A stretch of 39,580 nt of DNA from Rhizobiales bacterium Ga0077548 (GCA_001464215.1 LNEZ01000018.1:1-39580), one strand, 5' to 3'. Shown: positions 16,501 to 24,815, counted from the stretch's first letter. The notes: a model not told the origin generated them from the sequence alone. Numbers and translations are program-made.

Positions 16501-18786
16501 CGTCCGAACACGACATGGAATATTCCAGTCACCGTGAGCGGCCTCAACGGCGGCAATGCGCGCATCGTGATTGCCGCGGTCGATGTCGGCATTTTGAATC
16601 TCACAAACTATAAGTCTCCCGCGCCCGACAACTACTATCTCGGACAGCGGCGTCTCGCGGGAGAAGTGCGCGATCTCTACGGCGCGTTGATCGACGGTAT
16701 GCAGGGCACGCGCGGAAGAATCCGTGCGGGCGGTGATAGCAACGCGATGGACATGGCGGGTAATCCGCCAAGTCAGGCGCCGCTCGTGCTCTATTCGGGC
16801 ATCGTCGCGGTCGACAAGGACGGCAAGGCCAACGTGCAGTTCGACGTGCCGGCGTTCGACGGCAGTGTGCGTGTAATGGCAGTGGCGTGGGCCGAAGATA
16901 AAGTCGGCCACGCCGTGTCCGAAGTCATCATCCGCGATCCGGTCGTGGTGCAGGCGACGTTGCCACGCTTCTTAGCCGCGAACGACCGCTCGACGCTCCG
17001 TCTTGATGTGACAAACGTCGATGGCGCGGCGGGCGACTATCAACTCGACCTCGTTACCGAGGGGGCGGTCGAAGTCTCCAATGCGAGCCACAAGCTCAAC
17101 CTCACGCAGAATGCGCGAAGAGGTTTGACGCTTGACCTGATCGGGAAGGGCGTTGGGCCTGCGACACTCGCAGTCCGCCTGACCGGGCCGAACGGGCTCA
17201 CGATTGAGCGGAAATACGCGTTGCTGACGCGGCCTGCTTATCCGCCGATCGAGCGGCGTACCGTGCGCGAACTTGCGCGCGGCGAAAGCATCGTGATTGA
17301 CAGCAATCTGTTGGCCGACGTGATCCCCGGCACGGGTGCGGTGTCGTTGACCGTGTCGCCGCAGAACGCGATCGACGTACCATCGCTGCTCCTGGCACTC
17401 GACCGTTATCCCTACGGTTGCTCCGAGCAGATCACGAGCCGCGCACTGCCGCTTCTTTATGTGAACGAGCTTGCGCGTGAAAACCAGCTCGCGCTCGATA
17501 AATCCATCGACGAACGCATCAAGGAAGCGATTGGCCGTGTGCTCGCGCGTCAGAACTCGGAAGGCGCTTTCGGTCTCTGGAGTTCGTCGAGTGCGGCCGA
17601 TACCTGGCTTCATGCCTATGTGACGGACTTCCTCACGCGCGCCCGTGAGAAGAACTACGTCGTGCCGGAAGCGCAGTTCAAGCTCGCGCTGAATAAGCTC
17701 CGGAACGCAGTGCAGCTAGGCAACAATCGCGGCGGCGACCAGAACACCGAAGCGGTCGCCTATGCGCTTTATGTGCTGGCTCGCAACGGTGTCGCGCCGG
17801 TCGGCGACCTTCGCTATCTGGCGGACGCGAAACTCGAAGATCTCACCACTCCGCTTTCGCGTGGTCAGCTTGCAGCCGCCCTCTCTCTGCACGGTGATAA
17901 AGTGCGCGCGGAGAAAGTCTTCAACGCAGCACTCGAAGCGTTGCCGCGAAATGAGCTTTCCCCAACCGCAGGCCGCGACGATTACGGCTCTCCGTTACGC
18001 GATGCCGCAGCCATCGTGGCGCTTGCCACCGAAGCTGGAGTCGAAAATACCGTGCGTGTTGCGCTCACCCGCGTGCAACTCGCCCGCGCGGTGACGCCGA
18101 GCACGAGCACGCAGGAAAATGCGTGGCTGGTGCTGGCTGCCCGAGCCTTCGCGAAGGAGGCGGAGCGTGTTTCGCTTTCCATCGACGGCGTTGAACACAA
18201 AGGCAATTACTTCCGCACTGTTCGTGCTGCCGACTTGCAGGGCAAGACGATCCGCATCGCGAACAACGGTGATCGTCCGGTGCAGGTCGTGATCGGCGTG
18301 CGCGGTGCGCCGGTTGCGTCGGAGCCTGCCGCCGAGAAAGGTTTCAAGATCACGCGGACTTACCGCACGCTCGACGGCACGCCGATTTCAGACGTTTCCA
18401 AGGTCACCCAGAACGAGCGCATGGTTGTAGTGCTGCGTGCAATGCCCACCGAACTGGTTGCGGGCCGTCTGCTGCTTGTCGATTTCCTGCCTGCGGGCTT
18501 CGAGATAGACAACCCGCGTCTCGTCGCGGGCGGCGAAACCGGTAACCTGAAGTGGCTCGGGCAGATGTCGGAGACGGCGCATTCCGAATTCCGTGACGAT
18601 CGCTTTGTCGCGGCATTCGACCGGCGTGACGGCGACCGTAATGCGATTTCGGTCGCTTACATCGTCCGCGCGGTGTCGCCGGGCAGATACGCGCATCCGC
18701 CGGCCATGATCGAGGATATGTACCGGCCGGATCGCTTCGCGCGCACGGACGCGAGCACCGTGGAAGTCGTGCCGGCTTCGCGCTGA
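13579..18786 (+). CDS. Alpha-2-macroglobulin family protein with thioester (YfhM/YfaS-like)
   Basis: A 1735-residue secreted protease trap. The signal peptide (MRKSFLGFAALVLLLVPFS) ends around SASSQ with no lipobox cysteine, unlike the lipoprotein YfhM of E. coli. Macroglobulin MG domains follow; an MG2-like domain starts near residue 507 (LDAYVFTERGVYRSGE). The conserved A2M domain lies near 1065-1160, and the thioester domain has the CxEQ motif as CSEQ at Cys1281-Gln1284 (YPYGCSEQ). GGGGAG six bases before ATG 13579 fixes the start; the longer frame from 13465 lacks a signal peptide. The stop overlaps the pbpC start (TGATG). In known systems the pair protects and repairs the periplasm when the envelope is breached by foreign proteases. 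Confidence 0.95.
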   Translation: MRKSFLGFAALVLLLVPFSASSQEKSFSRSDLSAGAARLELQLQRELASRPRSPAELRKEADTANAEKDARVHAQRLGELAIHAEKDASLWLRYARALSEIKPQNAAERNIVRDRTAAAAYLAYRRTAIRAQESEALEIVGRIYADRELWRPALETLKFAIERRETAELKSFYENLRDTHGFRVLDYSVDADVASPRACIQFSEPLAAKVDFAPFISVQGIDKPSVTANEQQICVEGLKHGETYAVTARRGVPSKNGEVLNNAAELQIYVRDRKADARFTGRAYVLPRTGQRGIPVISVNTKKLNIQIVRVGERSLIPSALDAQFRQALSRHEIEQLAQNQGALAFKGELEVASELNKEVTTAFPVDEAIKDLRAGVYVMTATPADATGREQYSNLATQWFVVSDLGLTAITSDDGLHVFVRDLGNANPVADAELKLLAKNNEVLGVIKTNAQGFAKFDVGLVRGTGGLAPAVLIAERKGADYAFLSLTESPFDLADRGVSGRVTPGPLDAYVFTERGVYRSGETVHITALLRDAKAKAISVPLTFVLSRPDGAEDRRIVVNADQLGGRSFDMPLLSGATTGTWRLRAYADLKAAPVGEVAFLVEDYVPDRIEFDLKAKTPQIGVNQPAQATIEGRYLFGPPAAGLDLEGEIEIRPAQMRRGFEGFSFGLTDEPFTPIRRPLSDLPKTDAKGQAELSIVLPELPRTSRALEAQITIRMQEQGGRAIERRIVVPIAVAAPTVGIRPQFKGRVGEGEKALFDVVLANSDGKLVAKQNMKWAIYKVETRYQWYRVSGSWDYEPVRQTRKIAEGTLNTSAEKPVSFSAEAPYGRYRLEITSPEANGPAASYAFDAGFYGETSADTPDKLEVSLDKTEYGEGDTMTVSISPRVDGAATVMVVGDRVYATQQVQIPAAGGRVTFRVGADWGPGAYIVAFHHRPLDVQKSRMPSRAIGVAWFGVGRAARTLGVKMELPKELRPNTTWNIPVTVSGLNGGNARIVIAAVDVGILNLTNYKSPAPDNYYLGQRRLAGEVRDLYGALIDGMQGTRGRIRAGGDSNAMDMAGNPPSQAPLVLYSGIVAVDKDGKANVQFDVPAFDGSVRVMAVAWAEDKVGHAVSEVIIRDPVVVQATLPRFLAANDRSTLRLDVTNVDGAAGDYQLDLVTEGAVEVSNASHKLNLTQNARRGLTLDLIGKGVGPATLAVRLTGPNGLTIERKYALLTRPAYPPIERRTVRELARGESIVIDSNLLADVIPGTGAVSLTVSPQNAIDVPSLLLALDRYPYGCSEQITSRALPLLYVNELARENQLALDKSIDERIKEAIGRVLARQNSEGAFGLWSSSSAADTWLHAYVTDFLTRAREKNYVVPEAQFKLALNKLRNAVQLGNNRGGDQNTEAVAYALYVLARNGVAPVGDLRYLADAKLEDLTTPLSRGQLAAALSLHGDKVRAEKVFNAALEALPRNELSPTAGRDDYGSPLRDAAAIVALATEAGVENTVRVALTRVQLARAVTPSTSTQENAWLVLAARAFAKEAERVSLSIDGVEHKGNYFRTVRAADLQGKTIRIANNGDRPVQVVIGVRGAPVASEPAAEKGFKITRTYRTLDGTPISDVSKVTQNERMVVVLRAMPTELVAGRLLLVDFLPAGFEIDNPRLVAGGETGNLKWLGQMSETAHSEFRDDRFVAAFDRRDGDRNAISVAYIVRAVSPGRYAHPPAMIEDMYRPDRFARTDASTVEVVPASR

Positions 18787-20864
18787 TGAAGACGCGGCTG
18801 GTCAAACTGATTGGCTCCGGCGCGCTTGCGATAGTCGCGGGTGCGCTGGTCGCCGTCGGCTTGATCCGCGTGACCGCGCCGCCACCGCCGCAGCTATTGC
18901 GTTCGGTGGAAGTCGTGGACCGCAACGGATTTCTGTTGCGGCCCTTTTCCTTGCCCGATGGCCGCTGGCGCTTGGCTGCAAAACCGGAGCAAGTAGATAA
19001 GCGCTATCTCGAAATGCTGGTCGCCTACGAGGACCGGCGTTTCCGCGATCATATCGGTGTCGATCCGCTGGCGCTGTTTCGCGCGACCTGGCAACTCGTG
19101 ACAAATGGCGAAATTGTTTCTGGCGGCTCGACGCTGTCGATGCAGGTCGCGCGGCTGCTTGCGCCTCGGAAGAACCGCACATTCGCTGCGAAGCTCGCCG
19201 AGATCGTTCACGCGATGCAGCTGGAGGCGCGGCTCTCGAAACAGGAAATCCTGGAGCTTTACCTCACGCTCGCGCCCTTTGGCGGCAATCTGGAAGGCGT
19301 GCGCGCGGCGTCTCACGCTTACTTCGGCAAGGAGCCGATGCGGCTCACCATTGGCGAAGCCGCGCTTCTGGTAGCGCTTCCGCAGTCGCCGGAAGTGCGC
19401 CGGCCCGACCGCGCCGCCGGCACCGCGATCCGTGCGCGCAACCGCGTGATCGACCGTATGCTCGCCTATGGTGTGATTACCGTCGCGGAGGCAAACCGCG
19501 CGCGCGAAGAAGCTGTGCCGCGCATTCGCAAGGAATTGCCGCAGCTTGCGCCCCATGCGGCGGAGGCGGCGCTTGCCGCGTTTCCAAAAAAACAGCGCCA
19601 TCATTTGGCAATCGACGCAACCATCCAGCAACGGCTGGAAGAACTCGTGCGCGAAAAGGCACCTGCGCTCGGACCGCGCGTATCGGTTGCGGTCCTCGTC
19701 GCCGATAACGAAACCGGTGAAATTCTTGCGCGCATAGGCTCTGTCGATTTCAACGACATGGAGCGGGCAGGGCGCATCGACATGACGCGCGGCGTGCGCT
19801 CGCCGGGATCGGCGCTGAAGCCGTTTATTTATGGGCTGGCTTTCGAGGATGGCGTCGCACACCCGGAAACGCTGATCGAAGACCGCCCGACGCGCTTCGG
19901 TGCATGGCGGCCGGAAAATTTCGATCTTACGTTTCAGGGCACCGTTACGCTTCGCCGCGCGCTACAGCTTTCGCTGAATGTGCCCGCGGTGGCGCTTCTA
20001 GAATCTGTCAGTCCGCAACGTTTGTTCGCACGTCTCGAAACCAGCGGCGCGCAACTCCAACTCCCGCAAGGCGAGATTCCGGGTCTTGCCATCGGCCTCG
20101 GCGGTCTCGGTCTTCGCCTTGAAGATCTGACAACGCTCTACACCGCGCTCGCACGCGGCGGTGAAGCGTTCCCGCTGGTGCATCGTCTCGATGTTTCAAA
20201 TGAAAATCATCGCCGCGCGCGTCTGCTCGATCCGGTCGCGGCCTGGTATGTCGGCAATGTCCTGATCGGAGCGCCGCCTCCGGAGAACGCAATCTTCGGC
20301 AAGATCGCATTCAAGACCGGCACGTCTTACGGCTATCGCGATGCTTGGGCGATCGGTTTCGATGGCAAGCGCACCATCGCGGTCTGGGTTGGCCGTCCCG
20401 ACGGGCAGCCGGTTCCCGGAATGATCGGCCGCGCGATTGCCGCGCCCATTCTGTTCGACGCTTTTGCTCGCGCGGTGCCGAAGATCGAGCCGCTTCGCGC
20501 GGCACCGAACGGCGCGATGATCGCGACCACCGCGCGCCTGCCGCTGCCGCTGCGCCGCTTCATGCCGCTCGGCGAGACGCGAAATACCGCGAGCGCGGAA
20601 CAGCCGCTGAAAATAATCTTCCCGCTCAACGGCGCGCAGTTGGCGCTTGAGCGGAGCAGTCCGGCGGAAGCACCGCAGCCGATTGCAATCAAGACCAATG
20701 GCGGCAACGGGCCGTATCGTTTTCTGGTGGATGGGCTGCCGATCGGCGAAGCCGATTTCCGCAGCGCGGCGTTCTGGCAACCGGCGGGGCCGGGCTTTGT
20801 GCGCCTGACCGTGATCGACGCGAGCGGCACCACCGACAGCGTGGTCGTACGCCTGCAACAGTAA
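18786..20864 (+). CDS. pbpC: Penicillin-binding protein 1C
   Basis: A 692-residue bifunctional peptidoglycan synthase. One N-terminal membrane anchor spans residues ~9-29. The GT51 transglycosylase domain shows AYEDRRFRDHIG with catalytic Glu82 and STLSMQVARLL (115-125). The transpeptidase domain has SALK (Ser342/Lys345), SLN (396-398) and KTG (510-512). A C-terminal BiPBP_C beta-domain spans about 610-690 (LKIIFPLNGAQL...), which is the hallmark of PBP1C. All catalytic motifs are intact. It is translationally coupled to the alpha-2-macroglobulin gene, the standard partner. The E. coli enzyme is active as a glycosyltransferase, with its transpeptidase activity less clear. Confidence 0.96.
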   Translation: MKTRLVKLIGSGALAIVAGALVAVGLIRVTAPPPPQLLRSVEVVDRNGFLLRPFSLPDGRWRLAAKPEQVDKRYLEMLVAYEDRRFRDHIGVDPLALFRATWQLVTNGEIVSGGSTLSMQVARLLAPRKNRTFAAKLAEIVHAMQLEARLSKQEILELYLTLAPFGGNLEGVRAASHAYFGKEPMRLTIGEAALLVALPQSPEVRRPDRAAGTAIRARNRVIDRMLAYGVITVAEANRAREEAVPRIRKELPQLAPHAAEAALAAFPKKQRHHLAIDATIQQRLEELVREKAPALGPRVSVAVLVADNETGEILARIGSVDFNDMERAGRIDMTRGVRSPGSALKPFIYGLAFEDGVAHPETLIEDRPTRFGAWRPENFDLTFQGTVTLRRALQLSLNVPAVALLESVSPQRLFARLETSGAQLQLPQGEIPGLAIGLGGLGLRLEDLTTLYTALARGGEAFPLVHRLDVSNENHRRARLLDPVAAWYVGNVLIGAPPPENAIFGKIAFKTGTSYGYRDAWAIGFDGKRTIAVWVGRPDGQPVPGMIGRAIAAPILFDAFARAVPKIEPLRAAPNGAMIATTARLPLPLRRFMPLGETRNTASAEQPLKIIFPLNGAQLALERSSPAEAPQPIAIKTNGGNGPYRFLVDGLPIGEADFRSAAFWQPAGPGFVRLTVIDASGTTDSVVVRLQQ

Positions 20865-20956
20865 CCCGGCCAGGACTTCGCCTGGATTGGAACCATGCTA
20901 AGCTGCATCCAGTTATCGACCTGCCGTGTTCAATCCATACAGTTGGAGAACCAGAG

Positions 20957-21499
20957 ATGTCCGTCGCCCCTGAGAGTTACCAGCATGGATATTCAGGCTT
21001 TGCGAAATCGCTGCACTGGATCGTCGCGCTCTGCGTGCTGACGATCATTCCGGTCGGACTCGTCATGGGGCAGATCGAAAATGCGCCCTTCAACCTGTTT
21101 AATTTTCACAAGTCGCTCGGCGTTCTCATTCTCGTTCTGATGACGATACGGCTGATCTATCGGCTGGCGCACGGAACGCCTCCGGAGCCGCGCATCCCCG
21201 CGTTCTATCGTTTCGCCGGCAACGTGACGCACTGGGCGCTTTATATTCTTTTGTTTCTCACGCCTATCTCGGGCGCAATCGCGAATATGTATTATGGCGC
21301 ACCTACGCCGTTTTTCGGGTTGTTCGAAATCCAGCCGTTCTTCGCGAAGAACGAAGAAATCTCCAACTTCATCTTCGCGCGGCATAAGCTGCTTGGTTTC
21401 GCGGTAGGTGCGCTCGCGCTCATGCATATCGGCGCGGGACTGTTTCATTACTTCATCCGCAAGGACGAAGTGTTGCAGCGGATGCTGCCCGGCAAGTAA
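20957..21499 (+). CDS. Cytochrome b561 family protein (CybB-like)
   Basis: A 180-residue inner-membrane dihaem cytochrome with four hydrophobic helices (about 17-38, 53-70, 90-110, 144-166). Histidines His20 (SLHW), His51 (NFHKS), His143 (ARHKLLG) and His157 (LMHIGAG) occupy the family's haem-ligand positions. Bacterial relatives oxidise ubiquinol and can pass electrons to superoxide or periplasmic partners. GGAGAA precedes the ATG. The 92-bp gap after pbpC contains a short hairpin, CCAGG-ACTTCG-CCTGG (20870-20885), without a T run, so transcription may be separate from pbpC. The TAA abuts the TAA of the convergent methyltransferase gene. Confidence 0.9.
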   Translation: MSVAPESYQHGYSGFAKSLHWIVALCVLTIIPVGLVMGQIENAPFNLFNFHKSLGVLILVLMTIRLIYRLAHGTPPEPRIPAFYRFAGNVTHWALYILLFLTPISGAIANMYYGAPTPFFGLFEIQPFFAKNEEISNFIFARHKLLGFAVGALALMHIGAGLFHYFIRKDEVLQRMLPGK

Positions 21500-22339
21500 T
21501 TAGGCCGGCATCGCCAGCAAATCCTTGTGACCGACAATACAGGTCGTGCCGCGCGTCTTGCGCGCGGCAAGCCATTTCCCAATGACTTCTTCTGAAACGG
21601 CCTTGGTATCGCGAACTGCGTTGGCCCAGCCATCGGCCAATTGAACGATCAGGTCGTGGTCTTCCGCGCCGAGCCGCCACGGGCTTTCTGCAAGTTCGGT
21701 GCTATAGCCGAGCGCTTGCAGCTTGTTCGCCATCAACCCGATCGCTTTGTTGCCCGCTGAAGGGCCGAAGCCTTTTTCTTTGCCGAAGTCGCGCTCGAAG
21801 GCTTCCGTCATTTTCGCGTCAGCTTCGTGCGCGGGCGACCAAAGCGCGGTCTCGTCATGCACGAGCGTCGTGTAAAGCGGGAGCTTGTCTCTCGCGAGCG
21901 CCGCGCAGAAGCGTGCGACCCATTGTTCGGAAACGAGATCGAACAGTGCCGCAGAAGTCACGAGATCGGGCTTCTGGCCGCCCCACGGCGCCGGGTTGGC
22001 ATTGAGGTCCGCGCGCTTCACTTCAACGCGAATGAGCTTGCCGCTTTTTTCGATTTCGAGACCCGCCGCGGTTGGGCGCGATTTGTCGGCCCATGCTGCC
22101 AGAAATTCGAGCGCCGCGGATAAGAGTTCCGGGTCGTAATCGACCAGCACCCAGCGCTGGCGTTGCCCAAGTGAAAGCGCGGTGCCGCGAAGGTTAGAGC
22201 CTGCACCCGCGCCGAGATCGTAAATCACCGGCTCGTCCTTGCCGGCGAGATGTGCTGTCACCTTTGCAAGCAACGCATTATCGCGCGAGCGGTGATCGAT
22301 CGGTTCGCGCAGCCGCAGCCATTCGGCGGAGAAGCTCAT
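21500..22339 (-). CDS. Class I SAM-dependent methyltransferase
   Basis: A 279-residue Rossmann-fold methyltransferase. Motif I is VIYDLGAGAGSNLRG (about residues 38-52), and motif II ends in VLVDYDPELL. A post-motif region, PDLVTSAALFDLVSEQW, resembles the acceptor-side loop of small-molecule methyltransferases. The start is ATG 22339, overlapping the glycosyltransferase stop by four bases (ATGA); a longer frame from 22429 runs inside that gene. It is the last gene of the four-gene operon with an MDR oxidoreductase, a PTPS-fold protein and a GT4 glycosyltransferase. It probably adds a methyl group to the operon's product; the acceptor is unknown. Confidence 0.85.
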   Translation of the reverse strand: MSFSAEWLRLREPIDHRSRDNALLAKVTAHLAGKDEPVIYDLGAGAGSNLRGTALSLGQRQRWVLVDYDPELLSAALEFLAAWADKSRPTAAGLEIEKSGKLIRVEVKRADLNANPAPWGGQKPDLVTSAALFDLVSEQWVARFCAALARDKLPLYTTLVHDETALWSPAHEADAKMTEAFERDFGKEKGFGPSAGNKAIGLMANKLQALGYSTELAESPWRLGAEDHDLIVQLADGWANAVRDTKAVSEEVIGKWLAARKTRGTTCIVGHKDLLAMPA

Positions 22340-23394
22340 GCGGCAGCCTTTGCGCTTGCGCGCTCCAGCGCGTCGGCAATGTGCTTTGCGGTGTCGCTCC
22401 AACGCGGAAGTTTTTTCGCATACTCCCACGCGGCGTCAGCGCGCTTCGCGACTTCCGCAGGCGAGGTGAGGAGTCTCCGTAACGTGAGCGCAAGCTCACC
22501 GAAGTTTCCGGGTGTTACAAAAACGCCGGCATCTTTCGGCACGGTTTCAACAAGCGCACCGCCCGAACCGGCCACGACCGGAAGTCCGCGCGCAAGTGCT
22601 TCGGTGAATGCCATGCCGTAGCCTTCGAAATGCGATGGTAGCACGAAGAGGGATGCGTTCGAATACTCTTTCTCTAGGCCTGCATCGTCGAGCGGACCGA
22701 GCAGTGCAGTCCGCTCCGCAATCTTGCCGTCTGCGATTTCCCGCTCGAGCGTCTGCATTGCGACCTGATCGCGGTCGGTGCTTCCGGCAATCCGCCATTC
22801 CCATTCGAGGTCGCGGATTTTGGAAAACGCTTTCGCAAGCGTGTCGTGACCTTTGCGCCGCGTGATCGCGCCCACGGAAAGAAGCCGCATCGGCGAAGCA
22901 TTACCCTTCGCACGTGCCGAAGGCTCGGTGCCGGGTTCTGCGACCGTGAGATCGGCAGGCGCCACGTTGAATTCGCGGGCAAGCAGTTCAGCAGTCGAGC
23001 GGCTCGTGGCAATCGTTGCAATCGAACGCGACAATGCTTCGCGTTCCGTGCGATGCAGATAGTCGATGCGGTCAGTCGTAAGCCCGGTCTCGAAGGCAAG
23101 CGGATGATGGCAGAGTGCGACCAGCCGCGCTTTCAGCGAACTCAAGGTCGAAAGCGGAATTGCGCCGAGCGCGAGGCCATCGATCATGACGAGCGCATCA
23201 GGAGAAATGCCGGCAAGAATTTTCGCGGTCTCGCCCAGAACCTTTTCCGAAGGCGAGGGGAATTTGGAGGACAGCGGCAAATGCTTCACGCGCCAGCCGA
23301 GCGCGGGCAATTCCTCGATCACCCGCTTGTCGTAGCGATAGCCTCCGGTAGGCGTATCGAGATCGCCCGGAATGGCGAAGATAACTTCGCGCAT
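22336..23394 (-). CDS. Glycosyltransferase family 4 protein (GT-B fold)
   Basis: A 352-residue retaining-type glycosyltransferase. The C-terminal nucleotide-sugar domain begins at LLSVGAITRRKGHDTLAKAF (about residue 170) and carries the EX7E motif in HFEGYGMAFTEALARG. The N-terminal acceptor domain has GGYRYDKRVIEEL (17-29). GT4 includes sucrose and trehalose synthases, mannosyltransferases and, in cyanobacteria, the enzyme that glucosylates tetrahydrobiopterin. The gene starts 5 bp after the PTPS-fold gene and overlaps the methyltransferase gene by 4 bp. With a pterin-type neighbour, glycosylation of a pterin-like acceptor is a reasonable guess, but the sequence alone does not show the acceptor. 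Confidence 0.87.
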   Translation of the reverse strand: MREVIFAIPGDLDTPTGGYRYDKRVIEELPALGWRVKHLPLSSKFPSPSEKVLGETAKILAGISPDALVMIDGLALGAIPLSTLSSLKARLVALCHHPLAFETGLTTDRIDYLHRTEREALSRSIATIATSRSTAELLAREFNVAPADLTVAEPGTEPSARAKGNASPMRLLSVGAITRRKGHDTLAKAFSKIRDLEWEWRIAGSTDRDQVAMQTLEREIADGKIAERTALLGPLDDAGLEKEYSNASLFVLPSHFEGYGMAFTEALARGLPVVAGSGGALVETVPKDAGVFVTPGNFGELALTLRRLLTSPAEVAKRADAAWEYAKKLPRWSDTAKHIADALERASAKAAA

Positions 23395-23399
23395 GAAGC

Positions 23400-23798
23400 T
23401 TAGACCGCCGCCTCGTACCAGCCGCGCGCAATATGCGACTCGTGCATGGTCACCTTGATCTTGGAAATACCTTCGCTGTCCGCCCCCAGCTTGCCGGCTT
23501 TCAGCGCGGCTTTCATCTGATCGAAGACGTAACGCGCGAGAAATTCGGTGGTGGTCTGTCTGCCTTTGAACTCTGGCACTTCATCGAGATTGCGATAATT
23601 GATGACTGCCAGCACGGCTTTGAGCGTATCGCTCGCGGCACCGATATCGACCACGACTTCATTCGGTCCGAGCTTTTCGCGGAAGAAGGCGACATCGCAG
23701 ACGAAAGTCGCGCCATGCACGCGCTGCGCCGGGCCGAAGAATTCGCCCTTGAAAGAGTGGGCGATCATGATGTGGTCGCGGACTTCGAGGCCGTACAT
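23400..23798 (-). CDS. 6-pyruvoyl-tetrahydropterin synthase/QueD family protein with altered active site
   Basis: A 132-residue T-fold protein. Family landmarks include IAHSF with His14, RVHGATF with His28, VVVDIG with Asp51 near the subunit core, the segment VINYRNLDEVP, and HESHIARGW with Glu120, which binds the pterin in relatives. Compared by eye with E. coli QueD, the catalytic Cys is Ala24, the third zinc His of HGH is Ala30 (HGA), and the Asp-His pair of LDH is Asn67-Tyr68. Normal PTPS or QueD chemistry is therefore doubtful. A different reaction on a pterin-like ligand, or a binding role, is more likely. It sits between the MDR oxidoreductase (24 bp) and the GT4 gene (5 bp). Confidence 0.85.
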   Translation of the reverse strand: MYGLEVRDHIMIAHSFKGEFFGPAQRVHGATFVCDVAFFREKLGPNEVVVDIGAASDTLKAVLAVINYRNLDEVPEFKGRQTTTEFLARYVFDQMKAALKAGKLGADSEGISKIKVTMHESHIARGWYEAAV

Positions 23799-23822
23799 AG
23801 CGAGGCTTTCCTTGTATGAAGA

Positions 23823-24815
23823 TCAGTAGCGGACGAGCGCACCGAGGCCGGGCGCTTTCGGCGACAACAGGCGCGATAATTGCTGCGGAAGTTCGGCAAA
23901 AGGCACTTCCTCACCGATCAGCGCATCCAGCCGCTCATCCGCAAGCATACTGATCGCGGCTTCCAGCCGCCGCCGCGTGGTCCAGCGTTTGGCACGGCTT
24001 GCGCAGACATTGCCGACCTGGCTCGAGATCAGGCGCAGGCGCCGGGAGTGAAAGGAGTCGCCGAGCGGCACGTTTACCATGCTGGTACCGAACCAGCTTG
24101 CCTCGACGATCGTTCCTTCGACACCCGCGAGTTGAAGCGCCAGCGATAGCCCGGCGGCCGAAGCGGTGGTGTGAATAACGAGGTCGGCGTCAGCCGGGGC
24201 CTGATCGGGAAGTGAGAATTTGACGCCCAGTTTCCCGGCGATTTCCGCGCGCGACGCTTCGATATCGACAAGGGTAACGTCGGCGCCCGGCAGGCGGCTT
24301 GCGAGTGCTGCGACCAGCATACCGACAATGCCGCCGCCTACGATAACGATCCGGTCGGCCGGTTGCGCCGCTCCATCCCAGAGAATGTTGAGCGCCGTCT
24401 CCATGTTGGCGGCAAGCGTCGCCCGGCGGGGCGGTACGTTGTCCGGAATAATGAACGCCCGTTCAGGCTGAACCACGAAGCGGTCCTGATGCGGGTAAAG
24501 GACGAATACGTGCTTGCCCTTCAGTCCTGCCGGGCCTTCCTCGACAAGACCCACAGCGGAATAGCCATACTTAACCGGAAACGGGAATTCGCCTTCCTGC
24601 GCCGGCGCTTTCATCCGGCTCCATTCGACCTCCGGCACCTTGCCTTCAAAGATCAGCCGTTCTGTGCCGCGGCTTAAGCCGGAATAGAGCGTGCGAACGA
24701 GCAGACCGTTCGCTCCGGGATCACTGATTGTTGCAGGACGTAACTCGGCCTTGCCCGGCGCGACATACCAGAGCGCCCGGGCGGTATTGTTCTTAGGTTT
24801 AACGGTCGAGTTCAC
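23823..24815 (-). CDS. MDR-superfamily oxidoreductase (zinc-alcohol-dehydrogenase-like, no zinc motif)
   Basis: A 330-residue medium-chain dehydrogenase/reductase. The GroES-like N-terminal domain reads LYSGLSRGTERLIFEG where zinc alcohol dehydrogenases have a Cys ligand. This SRGTE form resembles bacteriochlorophyllide dehydrogenase BchC and related zinc-independent enzymes. The Rossmann domain has IVIVGGGIVGMLVAALA (about 165-181), followed by LVDIEASR, whose Asp suggests NAD(H). The start is GTG 24815 with AAGG eight bases upstream; no other start is available nearby. First gene of the operon, so it may reduce or oxidise a side chain of the PTPS-type product. That role is inferred only from position. 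Confidence 0.83.
   Translation of the reverse strand: MNSTVKPKNNTARALWYVAPGKAELRPATISDPGANGLLVRTLYSGLSRGTERLIFEGKVPEVEWSRMKAPAQEGEFPFPVKYGYSAVGLVEEGPAGLKGKHVFVLYPHQDRFVVQPERAFIIPDNVPPRRATLAANMETALNILWDGAAQPADRIVIVGGGIVGMLVAALASRLPGADVTLVDIEASRAEIAGKLGVKFSLPDQAPADADLVIHTTASAAGLSLALQLAGVEGTIVEASWFGTSMVNVPLGDSFHSRRLRLISSQVGNVCASRAKRWTTRRRLEAAISMLADERLDALIGEEVPFAELPQQLSRLLSPKAPGLGALVRY

Noticed and set aside
15961-16911. 316-residue minus frame inside the alpha-2-macroglobulin gene, and a similar 322-residue frame at 18894-19862 inside pbpC
   Set aside because: Both are antisense shadows; the plus-strand proteins have complete domain sets across these spans.
20870-20885. CCAGG/CCTGG hairpin after pbpC as a terminator
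   Set aside because: Only five base pairs and no T run; too weak to call.
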